Of a DNA stretch of 6,887 nucleotides, positions 1 through 5,141 are shown in pieces. A program made the position numbers and the translations under genes. Within the stretch, counting starts at the first letter, position 1; each line of letters opens with the position of its first letter. Origin of the DNA: Clostridia bacterium (lineage in GTDB: Bacteria > Bacillota > Clostridia > Oscillospirales > Acutalibacteraceae). The notes under the pieces were generated by a model. The model was given only the letters and a program-made list of their open reading frames with translations, did no database searches and had not been told where the DNA came from. Location of the stretch: assembly GCA_900759575.1 (NCBI GenBank), contig CAAEVU010000112.1:1-6887 (forward strand), written 5' to 3'.

Positions 1-510
1 ATATTGGATGCCCCGCAGCTCCAAATACTTGTCCTCCCTGTAGAGGGAGAGGATCTCTTCGATCTCCTGAGGGTTCAGGCCAAATTGATTGCCGCTGGTA
101 AGCCGCAGCAAAAGGGGGATTCGCCGGTTGGCGGCAGCGGCAGCTTTCCGGAGAATGGAAAACTGGGAAAGGGATTCCACCGTGTAGGTGCAGGCAGCGC
201 CATGCTCCGACACGATCTGCTCCATGAGAGGCTGTTCCTTGTACACCCCGGAAAGGACGAATTTTCCTTCCGGTGCCTGGAGCCGCTGGCAGATGCGCAG
301 CTCCCCAGGGGAGCAGATCTCCAATTTATTCACCATGCTGGAAATCTCTTTAACCAGAAAAGGGTTGGCTTTCACAGCGTAGCAAAGGTCCACTTTGGGG
401 GGCAAAGCCCGGCGAAGTTCCAGCAAACGGCTCCGCAGTTTGCCTATGTCGAACAGGTAGAACGGTGTGGGCCGGTTCTTTGCAATGCTTACAATACGGT
501 CATCCGTCAT
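1..510 (-). CDS. Fold-type III PLP-dependent decarboxylase, N-terminal part (cut by left edge)
   Basis: The first 170 residues of an alanine-racemase-fold PLP decarboxylase (LysA/ornithine-decarboxylase superfamily) are visible; the rest lies beyond the left edge. The start is the ATG at 510, with AGGAGG seven bases upstream, and it overlaps the end of the adenylating enzyme by 11 bases, implying coupled translation. Residues 43-50 read CYAVKANP, where Lys47 is the expected Schiff-base lysine for PLP. Residues 133-145 (LLLRLTSGNQFGL) match the Arg...FG strand of the family, and the visible end (LRGIQY) should lead into the loop before the next conserved segment. The Leu-Arg-Leu-Thr-Ser-Gly-Asn-Gln-Phe-Gly form, as I remember it, is closer to BtrK-type enzymes, which decarboxylate an amino acid bound to a carrier protein, than to diaminopimelate decarboxylase. 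Substrate is unknown; a free-amino-acid decarboxylase is the alternative. Family is confident, subfamily less so. Confidence 0.88.
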   Translation of the reverse strand, partial: MTDDRIVSIAKNRPTPFYLFDIGKLRSRLLELRRALPPKVDLCYAVKANPFLVKEISSMVNKLEICSPGELRICQRLQAPEGKFVLSGVYKEQPLMEQIVSEHGAACTYTVESLSQFSILRKAAAAANRRIPLLLRLTSGNQFGLNPQEIEEILSLYREDKYLELRGIQY

Positions 511-2017
511 AAGAATCCCTCCTTTTCAAAAGCAGTTCCCGGTCGATCTTGCCGTTTTTGGTCAAGGGGAACTGGGGAATGTTGTAAAACGCCCCGGGTA
601 TCATGTACACGGGCAGCAGTGATCCCAGTTGGCGGTGAAGTTCTTTTTTGGGAAGGTCCCCGGTGTAAAACCCGTAGATCCGCTGCTTTTCCCTGTGGAA
701 CACACAGCAGCACCGATCCACACCCGGCAGGCTGGCTACCGCCCGCTGGATCTCTTCCAGCTCGATCCGATGCCCCATGTACTTCACTTGAAAATCCTTG
801 CGCCCGCAAAAGTACAGTTGGCCGGTTTCCCCGTATTTTCCCAGGTCCCCCGTCCGGTAGATGGGTTCGGAAAACCCTTTGTTCAAGGGATTGTCCACAA
901 ATACGGCGCCGGTCTGTTCCGGCGAGCGGTAATATCCCAGGGAAAGAGAACTGCCGCTGACACAGATCTCTCCCGGCTGGTTTGGAACGGTGATTTCCCG
1001 ATCCTCCTGGTCCAGCAGGAAAACTCTCCGCTTGGGGAACGCCCGGCCAATGGGAATTCCCTCCCGGTAGTCCTGTTCCGGACGGAGAACGTGGTATGTG
1101 CAGTTGCAGGTGATCTCCGTGGGGCCGTACAGGTTGACAAATTGGGCGTGGGGCAGATGCTTCCGCCAGGTTTCCAAGTGCTTTAAGGGCATTTCCTCCC
1201 CGCTGAAAAACACCTGTTTCACGTCCACAGGCTGGCGGTATTCCAGGCCGTGGAAGGTGCTGACCAAACACAGGGCGGACACCGCCCAGATCAGGGTGGT
1301 GATTTTGTGGTCGCAAAGCCAGTCCAACAACTGCTGCGGCCGGGAAAAAAGCTCCCTGGGGATGATGGAAAGGGTGGCCCCTGTTTTCAGGGAAGAATAG
1401 ATGTCCTTGACGGACACGTCAAAATCGAACGGAGCCTGATTTCCCAGGATCTGGGTCTCATCCAGGGGGAAAAGGCCGGTAAAATCCTCCATGAAGTCCA
1501 AAACGGCCTGATGGCTGACCAAAACGCCCTTGGGAGTGCCTGTGGAACCGGAAGTGAACATGGCGTAAAGAGGGTCGGTGCTGTTCATGCGGGTGCGTAC
1601 CAAGTCCAGTTGTTCCCGGCAAATTTCTCCCTGGGAGATCTCTTCAATGAACAGCCGGGCGGCGTGGGGAAAGAATTCTTCCGCCAGATCTCCGTGGGCT
1701 TTGTCGGTGATCACGTAGTCCGTTTCCAGGACCTCTTGGATCTTTTGGATGCGGGAAGGGGGCAGAGCGGGGTTTATCAAAACATAAAACCCACCGCCAT
1801 ACACGGCACCGAAAAAGCTTGTCAGGGCTGGGATGCCTTTTTCCATAAAAACGGCCACAGGCTGCCCCGGGAAAAGCTTTCCCGCCAGTGCGGACCCAGT
1901 CCGCTGGGAAAGTTCCAGCAGCTGGGCAAAGGTGACAGACCCGTTTTTGTCTTCCGCACCGGTTTTGTGGGGCAGGCGTGCAGCCGTATGTTCCAAGTAT
2001 TCCAATACATTTTTCAT
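500..2017 (-). CDS. Stand-alone amino-acid adenylating enzyme (NRPS A-domain / DltA-like AMP-binding ligase)
   Basis: A 505-residue ANL-superfamily enzyme expected to activate an amino acid with ATP and pass it to the phosphopantetheine arm of a separate carrier protein. Core motifs occur in order: A3 P-loop (residues 153-164, MFTSGSTGTPKG), A4 (PFDFD, Asp200), A5 (NLYGPTE, 295-301), A7 (YRTGDL, 387-392), A8 hinge (GRKDF then GHRIELEEI, 405-423) and A10 (LTKNGKID, catalytic Lys490). There is no carrier, condensation or thioesterase domain; length matches DltA and free A domains. An in-frame GTG at 2053 would add 12 residues, but the ATG at 2017 is preferred because AGAAGG lies seven bases upstream and the protein then starts MKNVLEYLE, a typical beginning of this group. 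It follows the kinase after 60 bases and overlaps the decarboxylase. Automatic annotation may call it D-alanine ligase (DltA), but the neighbours are not a dlt operon. The amino acid activated is not established. Confidence 0.93.
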   Translation of the reverse strand: MKNVLEYLEHTAARLPHKTGAEDKNGSVTFAQLLELSQRTGSALAGKLFPGQPVAVFMEKGIPALTSFFGAVYGGGFYVLINPALPPSRIQKIQEVLETDYVITDKAHGDLAEEFFPHAARLFIEEISQGEICREQLDLVRTRMNSTDPLYAMFTSGSTGTPKGVLVSHQAVLDFMEDFTGLFPLDETQILGNQAPFDFDVSVKDIYSSLKTGATLSIIPRELFSRPQQLLDWLCDHKITTLIWAVSALCLVSTFHGLEYRQPVDVKQVFFSGEEMPLKHLETWRKHLPHAQFVNLYGPTEITCNCTYHVLRPEQDYREGIPIGRAFPKRRVFLLDQEDREITVPNQPGEICVSGSSLSLGYYRSPEQTGAVFVDNPLNKGFSEPIYRTGDLGKYGETGQLYFCGRKDFQVKYMGHRIELEEIQRAVASLPGVDRCCCVFHREKQRIYGFYTGDLPKKELHRQLGSLLPVYMIPGAFYNIPQFPLTKNGKIDRELLLKRRDSYDG

Positions 2018-2077
2018 GGGAGGCCCTTCTTTCTCAAGTTGTGTGGCAATCACCGCTTGGAAAGACAGAGTTCCCCC

Positions 2078-3418
2078 TCAGGTTCCCGGGGAATCCCGGT
2101 TTTCTCTGGGTGCGGACGGAAAATGAAGGGTGACCCGGAAAAGGGAACCGGTCTGCTCCACGGTGCTGGTGCCGCGCATTTTTTCCATCATGGTCCGAAC
2201 GCTGGAAAGCCCAATGCAGGTGCTTTCCGTTTGGCCCGCGTCCTGATCCACTGTATTTTCAAAGGATAAAAGCACCTGAGCTTCCTGTTCCCACGCTTTG
2301 ATCTTCACAGGTTCGTCGGGCTTGGCGTATTTGGAAATGTTGGAAACCAGGTTGTCGATAATTCTGCGGAGGAAGGGGCTGTGGACCGCTACAGGGCTTT
2401 CGTGTAACTGAAAATCCGTTTCGCAGGTAAAGCCACACCGGTTCAAATGGAAAACCGCCTCTTCCAAATAGGGGGTAAATACTTCCCGTGCCAGAGTAGG
2501 CACTTCCAGTTCAATGGAATGTCCCCTGGCTGCCAGGGAATATTCCAGAATGTTTTCGGAAAGCTGCTTGATCTGCTGCGCCTTGGCGTCGATCTTGTTC
2601 AAATAGCTGGCCAGTTGTTCCTCTCCCTGATATTTGCCATACCGGAGGATCTCCGTATAAATGAGCAGGGCAGTAAGAGGTGTCCGCAAATCGTGGGACA
2701 TCTCCGAAATCAAGGTTTGGTTGGCGGCGTAGGTCCAGGCGGTCTGTTCCTGCTGGGTGCGCAGGGTGATCCGCATGGCGTCCAGACTTTCTGCCAGGGC
2801 GGTCAGGTCGTTGTTTCCCGAAATGGTGATCCCGCTGTTCAAGTCCCCTGCCTCCATGGCCTGGATCTCTGTGCGCAGCTGTCGGATATAGCGCACGATC
2901 CGCTGGTTTCCCACCAGGAAAATCAGCAGGAACAGCAGGGTGCACAGGACCACTTCCCCAATGGTGGCGTACGTGAACAGCCGAAATACGTCGTCACAGT
3001 AGAGCAGGACTTCCGCACTCCCATCGGCAAAGTCCACCACATAGTAGGACATCCAGTCGTAATAGGGAACTTCTTCGGAATTGTTTTCCAGTGCTTCGTT
3101 CCCTGGGGCGTAAGAGGTGAACACCAGTACGTTGGACCGGTAGATCTCCAATAAGATCAAGGGTTTTCCCCGGGTCCAGTCCAACAGTTCCTGGGTGTCG
3201 TTTACGGTCAGGGAATTTTCCGTCACATATTCTTGAAAATCGGTGATCCGCTTTTCGGCAATGCGCTCTTCAAAGTCGGAATCAATGAAATAGTGGGTGA
3301 GCAAACTGTCCACGCCCAGACGGAGTCCCAAAAACAGCAGGGTGCAAAAGGTCCCCGAAAGGACCAGTAGCAGGAAAAACTGGGCGGAGATGCTGTGGCG
3401 CTTATTTTTTCCCAGCAT
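2078..3418 (-). CDS. Two-component sensor histidine kinase
   Basis: A 446-residue membrane kinase. Hydrophobic segments at about 11-33 and 150-170 bracket an extracytoplasmic domain of roughly 115 residues rich in acidic and aromatic residues, so it probably senses an envelope or external signal. A HAMP-like linker (about 171-222) follows. The HisKA motif SEMSHDLRTPLTALL gives the phospho-accepting His242, and the N box (RRIIDNLVSNISKYAK) gives Asn356 and Asn360 for ATP/Mg binding. The G1 box is degenerate: the stretch from about 388 to 400 has no DxGxG, and the following glycine box reads CIGL instead of GIGL. The ATG at 3418 is chosen because GGGAGG sits six bases upstream; an in-frame ATG at 3436 has no such site. 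It overlaps the regulator by 17 bases, so the two are almost certainly cognate. Signal and target genes are unknown. Confidence 0.94.
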   Translation of the reverse strand: MLGKNKRHSISAQFFLLLVLSGTFCTLLFLGLRLGVDSLLTHYFIDSDFEERIAEKRITDFQEYVTENSLTVNDTQELLDWTRGKPLILLEIYRSNVLVFTSYAPGNEALENNSEEVPYYDWMSYYVVDFADGSAEVLLYCDDVFRLFTYATIGEVVLCTLLFLLIFLVGNQRIVRYIRQLRTEIQAMEAGDLNSGITISGNNDLTALAESLDAMRITLRTQQEQTAWTYAANQTLISEMSHDLRTPLTALLIYTEILRYGKYQGEEQLASYLNKIDAKAQQIKQLSENILEYSLAARGHSIELEVPTLAREVFTPYLEEAVFHLNRCGFTCETDFQLHESPVAVHSPFLRRIIDNLVSNISKYAKPDEPVKIKAWEQEAQVLLSFENTVDQDAGQTESTCIGLSSVRTMMEKMRGTSTVEQTGSLFRVTLHFPSAPRENRDSPGT

Positions 3419-4133
3419 ATTCACCCTCCCATCCAAACCGGTAACCTTTGCCCCAGACCGTCTTGATATAGAGGGGATTTTGGGGGTCGGTTTCCAGCTT
3501 TAGGCGAAGTTTCCGAATGTGCACCATGACGGTGCCGTTGGAAATGGGGAAATAGGGTTCCTGCCAAATGCTTTCATAGATCCTTTGGGCGGAAAAAACC
3601 TGCTGGGGTTTTCCCATGAGCAGCCGCAGGATCTGGTATTCGATCTCGGTCAAATCCTTTTCTTCCTCACCCACCCAGACTTGGTTGTGGTCCAAAGCCA
3701 ACGTGACTCCGCAGCAGGTCAGCGTGTTGTTCTCATAGGTGGTGCCCAGCTGGCCCTTTCCCTGATAGACACAGTACCTGCGCAGAAGGGCTTTCACCCG
3801 GGCGCTGAGTTCGGCAAAGGAGAAGGGCTTCACCAGATAGTCGTCGCCCCCCGCCGTCAGGCCGATCAGTTTATCCGATTCCTGGGCTTTGGCGGTCAGG
3901 AACAGGATGGGAATGGTGGATGTTTTGCGGATCTCTTCGCACACCCGCAGGCCGGAGATGCCTGGCATCATAATGTCCAGGATGACCAGGTCGATTTGGT
4001 CGTTCATCATCTCCAGGGCTTCGCTGCCGTTGCGGGCCTCCAGGATGGAGTAATTTTCACCGGAGAGCAAAATACGGATGCCCTCCCGAATTTCCGCTTC
4101 ATCTTCTACAATCATAATGGTTTGCTTTTCCAT
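3402..4133 (-). CDS. OmpR/VanR-family response regulator
   Basis: A 243-residue cytoplasmic DNA-binding regulator. The receiver domain (about 5-118) carries the acidic pair Glu10/Asp11, phospho-acceptor Asp53 in VILDIMMPG, the switch Thr80 in FLTAK and Lys102 in YLVKPF, so it should be phosphorylated normally. The C-terminal winged helix (about 140-238) has the family features LTEIEYQILRLL, a recognition-helix region ending VMVHIRKLRLKLE, and the wing sequence IKTVWGKGYRF. The start ATG has AAAGGAGAG upstream. No good promoter is visible in the 130 bases after the lipoprotein stop, so expression may depend on read-through of the hairpin at 4182-4231 or on an unrecognised promoter. CTTAAG boxes at 4836-4895 are candidate binding sites, which would make the locus autoregulated; this is inference. 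Confidence 0.96.
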   Translation of the reverse strand: MEKQTIMIVEDEAEIREGIRILLSGENYSILEARNGSEALEMMNDQIDLVILDIMMPGISGLRVCEEIRKTSTIPILFLTAKAQESDKLIGLTAGGDDYLVKPFSFAELSARVKALLRRYCVYQGKGQLGTTYENNTLTCCGVTLALDHNQVWVGEEEKDLTEIEYQILRLLMGKPQQVFSAQRIYESIWQEPYFPISNGTVMVHIRKLRLKLETDPQNPLYIKTVWGKGYRFGWEGEYAGKK

Positions 4134-4140
4134 AGCGTAT

Positions 4141-4244
4141 CTCTCCTTTCAAGGAAATGGGGATATGAGCGCTGGGTGGGAATAAAAGACGCCTTTCACG
4201 TCGGTGCAGGTGGCACAGGCGCGAAAGGCGTTCGCAAAGGAGAG
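4141..4244 (-). promoter_or_regulatory. Inverted repeat pairing the regulator's ribosome binding site with a sequence before the terminator
   Basis: The response-regulator ribosome binding site (AAAGGAGAG on the minus strand, 4149-4141) has an exact 9-base complement (CTCTCCTTT on the minus strand, 4244-4236) on the far side of the terminator hairpin. In a transcript that reads through from the lipoprotein gene the two could pair, closing a long-range helix around the terminator and hiding the ribosome binding site. The pairing is exact in the sequence. That it regulates translation is inference; purine-rich ribosome binding sites make chance matches somewhat more likely. Confidence 0.4.
4182..4231 (-). 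terminator. Rho-independent terminator or attenuator between lipoprotein and response regulator
   Basis: The two arms, 4189-4200 (ACGCCTTTCACG) and 4220-4231 (CGCGAAAGGCGT), form a 12-bp stem with one G-U pair; the 19-base loop can form a further short GTGC/GCAC stem. Read on the minus strand the stem is followed by CTTTTAT, a short U-tract. It lies 33 bases beyond the lipoprotein stop codon. Because no promoter is evident after it, it may act as a partial terminator that lowers expression of the regulator-kinase genes relative to the lipoprotein. Confidence 0.7.
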
Positions 4245-4263
4245 TGCTAAGAAAAGGGGAATT

Positions 4264-4755
4264 TTACTGGCCTTTGCTGGAGGAAGTTGCTTTGCCATTC
4301 GCAGCCTGGCTTGCGTCCTTTTTGGTATTGGAGCTGCTTTCGGAAGAGGTTTTCTTGGAAGAATCGCTCTTCTTGGTGGTGCTCTTTTTGGAGGAACCCT
4401 TCTTAGTGGCGCTCTTCTTGGAGGAGCTCTTCTTAGAGCTCTTTTTCGAGGAACCGCTCTTCTTAGAGGAGCTTTTCTTGGAAGAACCGCTCTTCTTGGA
4501 AGCGCTCTTTTTACCAGAGCTGCTCTTCTTGCTGGAAGCATCCTTCTTGTCGGAGTCGCTCTTGCTGGACTCGGACTTATTGGAAGCGTCCTTTTTGCTG
4601 TCGGTAGATTGACTTTGACTTTGTGTAGTCTTGGGGACTTTCGCGCTGTTGGTCTTTTGGTTGCCGCATCCAGTCAGGAGGGACATGGACAGGAGCAACG
4701 CCATGGCGAGAGCTCCGAAACGTACTTTGGCATTTTTCCTGTTTTTCGTTGTCAT
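4264..4755 (-). CDS. Lys/Ser-rich repetitive lipoprotein
   Basis: A 163-residue protein of unknown function. The N-terminus has basic residues (KNRKNAKVR), a hydrophobic stretch (about 13-27) and a lipobox LLTGC; Cys30 would be lipidated and the mature protein held on the outer face of the membrane. After a short Gln/Ser/Thr linker (about 40-52) nearly the whole chain is Ser, Lys, Asp, Gly and Thr, with KKS units from about 75 to 136 and no aromatic residues, so it should be disordered and strongly cationic. It could bind anionic wall polymers or act as a spacer; neither is shown. The ATG at 4755 is preferred because it gives a normal signal peptide; the in-frame ATG at 4767 would add MCLL. 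The ribosome binding site (AGGTAAGGA) is imperfectly spaced for both. The 185-residue open frame on the opposite strand is a by-product of this biased composition. Confidence 0.85.
   Translation of the reverse strand: MTTKNRKNAKVRFGALAMALLLSMSLLTGCGNQKTNSAKVPKTTQSQSQSTDSKKDASNKSESSKSDSDKKDASSKKSSSGKKSASKKSGSSKKSSSKKSGSSKKSSKKSSSKKSATKKGSSKKSTTKKSDSSKKTSSESSSNTKKDASQAANGKATSSSKGQ
4348..4533 (-). repeat. Degenerate tandem repeats encoding the KKS-rich region
   Basis: This stretch encodes residues 75-136 of the lipoprotein as short variants of SKKS with Gly, Ala or Thr replacements. The clearest unit is an 11-residue repeat SKKSGSSKKSS present twice without a gap (residues 86-96 and 97-107). 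At DNA level these are 33-bp units at 4468-4500 and 4435-4467, identical at 27 of 33 positions by hand comparison. Such arrays commonly change length by slippage or recombination between strains. Confidence 0.75.
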
Positions 4756-4769
4756 AAGTAAACACATCC

Positions 4770-4833
4770 TTACCTGTTATTCTGTTGCTGGGTGATGTTC
4801 TCTCCAGCTGACAGTGCCTATTCTAACAGGTAA
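4770..4833 (-). repeat. 10-bp inverted repeat ending at the lipoprotein ribosome binding site
   Basis: TTACCTGTTA (4770-4779) and TAACAGGTAA (4824-4833) are exact complements separated by 44 bases. On the minus strand the second arm to be transcribed contains part of the lipoprotein ribosome binding site (AGGTAAGGA). Transcripts from the promoter at 4923-4951 would contain both arms and could hide that site; transcripts from the weaker -10 at 4820-4825 would lack the first arm. It could instead be a DNA operator. Confidence 0.55.
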
Positions 4834-4848
4834 ATCTTAAGATCCTAC
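4820..4848 (-). promoter_or_regulatory. Possible second, activator-dependent promoter for the lipoprotein
   Basis: On the minus strand TAGAAT (4825-4820) matches five of six -10 consensus bases. The hexamer 17 bases upstream, GTAGGA (4848-4843), is a poor -35. The CTTAAG box at 4836-4841 and the dyad around it cover the -35 position. A poor -35 overlapped by regulator-like boxes is what an OmpR-family activated promoter looks like, but the -10 match alone could be chance. Confidence 0.35.
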
Positions 4849-4895
4849 CCGGTAGGGACCTTAAGAAGTCTGAAAAGATCTTAAAAAACCTTAAG
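4836..4895. promoter_or_regulatory. CTTAAG box array, candidate response-regulator binding sites
   Basis: CTTAAG occurs at 4836-4841, 4860-4865 and 4890-4895, with a variant CTTAAA at 4880-4885. The steps are 24, 20 and 10 bases, so the last three are one or two helix turns apart, as for tandem half-sites of OmpR/PhoB-type regulators. The first two form the ends of a larger imperfect dyad (4836-4865) centred on C4850, with inner arms CCTACC and GGTAGG. Either DNA binding by the neighbouring regulator or a hairpin in the leader RNA is possible; binding is inferred. Confidence 0.5.
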
Positions 4896-4922
4896 AGGCG
4901 GAAAAATGCCGATTACAAGGGT

Positions 4923-4951
4923 ATTGTACCGGGGAATGGACCCCGGGTCAA
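4923..4951 (-). promoter_or_regulatory. Strong sigma-A-type promoter reading toward the lipoprotein
   Basis: On the minus strand TTGACC (4951-4946) and TACAAT (4928-4923) each match five of six consensus bases and are exactly 17 bases apart. Transcription should start near 4916, giving a leader of about 160 bases before the lipoprotein ATG that would include the CTTAAG boxes and the 10-bp inverted repeat. An A-rich stretch lies upstream. It probably drives the lipoprotein and, by read-through, the genes beyond it. Confidence 0.72.
4929..4946. promoter_or_regulatory. Perfect dyad filling the spacer of the minus-strand promoter
   Basis: CCGGGG (4929-4934) and CCCCGG (4941-4946) are exact inverted repeats around the six bases AATGGA, and together they occupy the whole 17-base spacer between -10 and -35. 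Such a placement suits an operator, since a protein bound there would cover the polymerase site. No binding protein is known from the sequence. Confidence 0.5.
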
Positions 4952-5004
4952 GGAGAAAAGGAAGTTTTAAATGGAAAAGAATGGAGAAAATCCACACTTT
5001 TTTA

Positions 5005-5033
5005 TTGACAACCGCCCGCTAAAACAGTATATA
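5005..5033 (+). promoter_or_regulatory. Strong sigma-A-type promoter for the VOC gene
   Basis: TTGACA (5005-5010) is a perfect -35 and TATATA (5028-5033) a five-of-six -10, with the optimal 17-base spacer. The start point should be near 5040, leaving a leader of about 100 bases before the ATG at 5142. No other gene lies between, so this is the evident promoter for the VOC-fold protein. Confidence 0.78.
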
Positions 5034-5056
5034 TGTATTGGAGAGTTGTAAAAAAA

Positions 5057-5092
5057 CCGGTTTGGAATGGCCCAACCCCGGACAGTGCCGGG
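5057..5092 (+). other. Hairpin-prone leader of the VOC gene
   Basis: Two alternative hairpins share bases 5078-5081. One pairs CCGG (5057-5060) with CCGG (5078-5081) and TTGG (5062-5065) with CCAA (5072-5075). The other pairs CCCGG (5077-5081) with CCGGG (5088-5092) around a six-base loop. Neither is followed by a U-tract and no known riboswitch is recognised. The ribosome binding site GGAGAGAGG (5124-5132) is nine bases before the ATG and outside both hairpins. Confidence 0.3.
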
Positions 5093-5141
5093 AAAATGCA
5101 CTGAAAACCGGGAAAAATCTTTTGGAGAGAGGTAATGTAAC

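Larger units (their letters stand above)
4756..5141. other. Divergent intergenic control region
   Basis: This 386-base gap between the lipoprotein and the VOC gene holds no convincing coding sequence. Reading left to right it contains a 10-bp inverted repeat (4770-4833), a weak minus-strand -10 (4820-4825), four CTTAAG-like boxes (4836-4895), a strong minus-strand promoter (4923-4951), an A-rich stretch (4952-5004) that could serve as UP element for both promoters, a strong plus-strand promoter (5005-5033) and a structured leader. Each is described separately. Confidence 0.8.

Noticed and set aside
4..960. Long plus-strand open frame opposite the decarboxylase and ligase
   Set aside because: It spans parts of two minus-strand genes that carry full family motifs, and its own translation shows no recognisable domain.
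500..2017. Assignment of the adenylating enzyme as DltA of a standard D-alanylation operon
   Set aside because: The next gene is a PLP decarboxylase rather than DltB, and the pocket has a Lys not expected for D-alanine, so no dlt symbol is given.
2018..2077. Possible promoter or terminator in the kinase-ligase gap
   Set aside because: No hairpin with a U-tract and no paired -35/-10 could be found in these 60 bases, so the genes are treated as one operon.
1250..2269. A 339-residue plus-strand open frame opposite the ligase and kinase ends
   Set aside because: It crosses a minus-strand gene boundary and has no motif or ribosome binding site; the minus-strand genes explain the region.
4204..4761. 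A 185-residue hydrophobic open frame on the plus strand opposite the lipoprotein
   Set aside because: It is the complement of Ser/Lys codons, which reads as Leu/Phe/Gly/Ala-rich sequence. The minus-strand reading has a signal peptide and lipobox, the plus-strand reading has no start context or family match.
4971..5051. A 26-residue open frame (starts MEKNGENPHFF) with purine-rich sequence upstream
   Set aside because: The near-consensus promoter at 5005-5033 lies inside it and no plus-strand promoter is visible before it, so it would sit largely upstream of the transcript. The similarity to a ribosome binding site is only a general purine-rich run.
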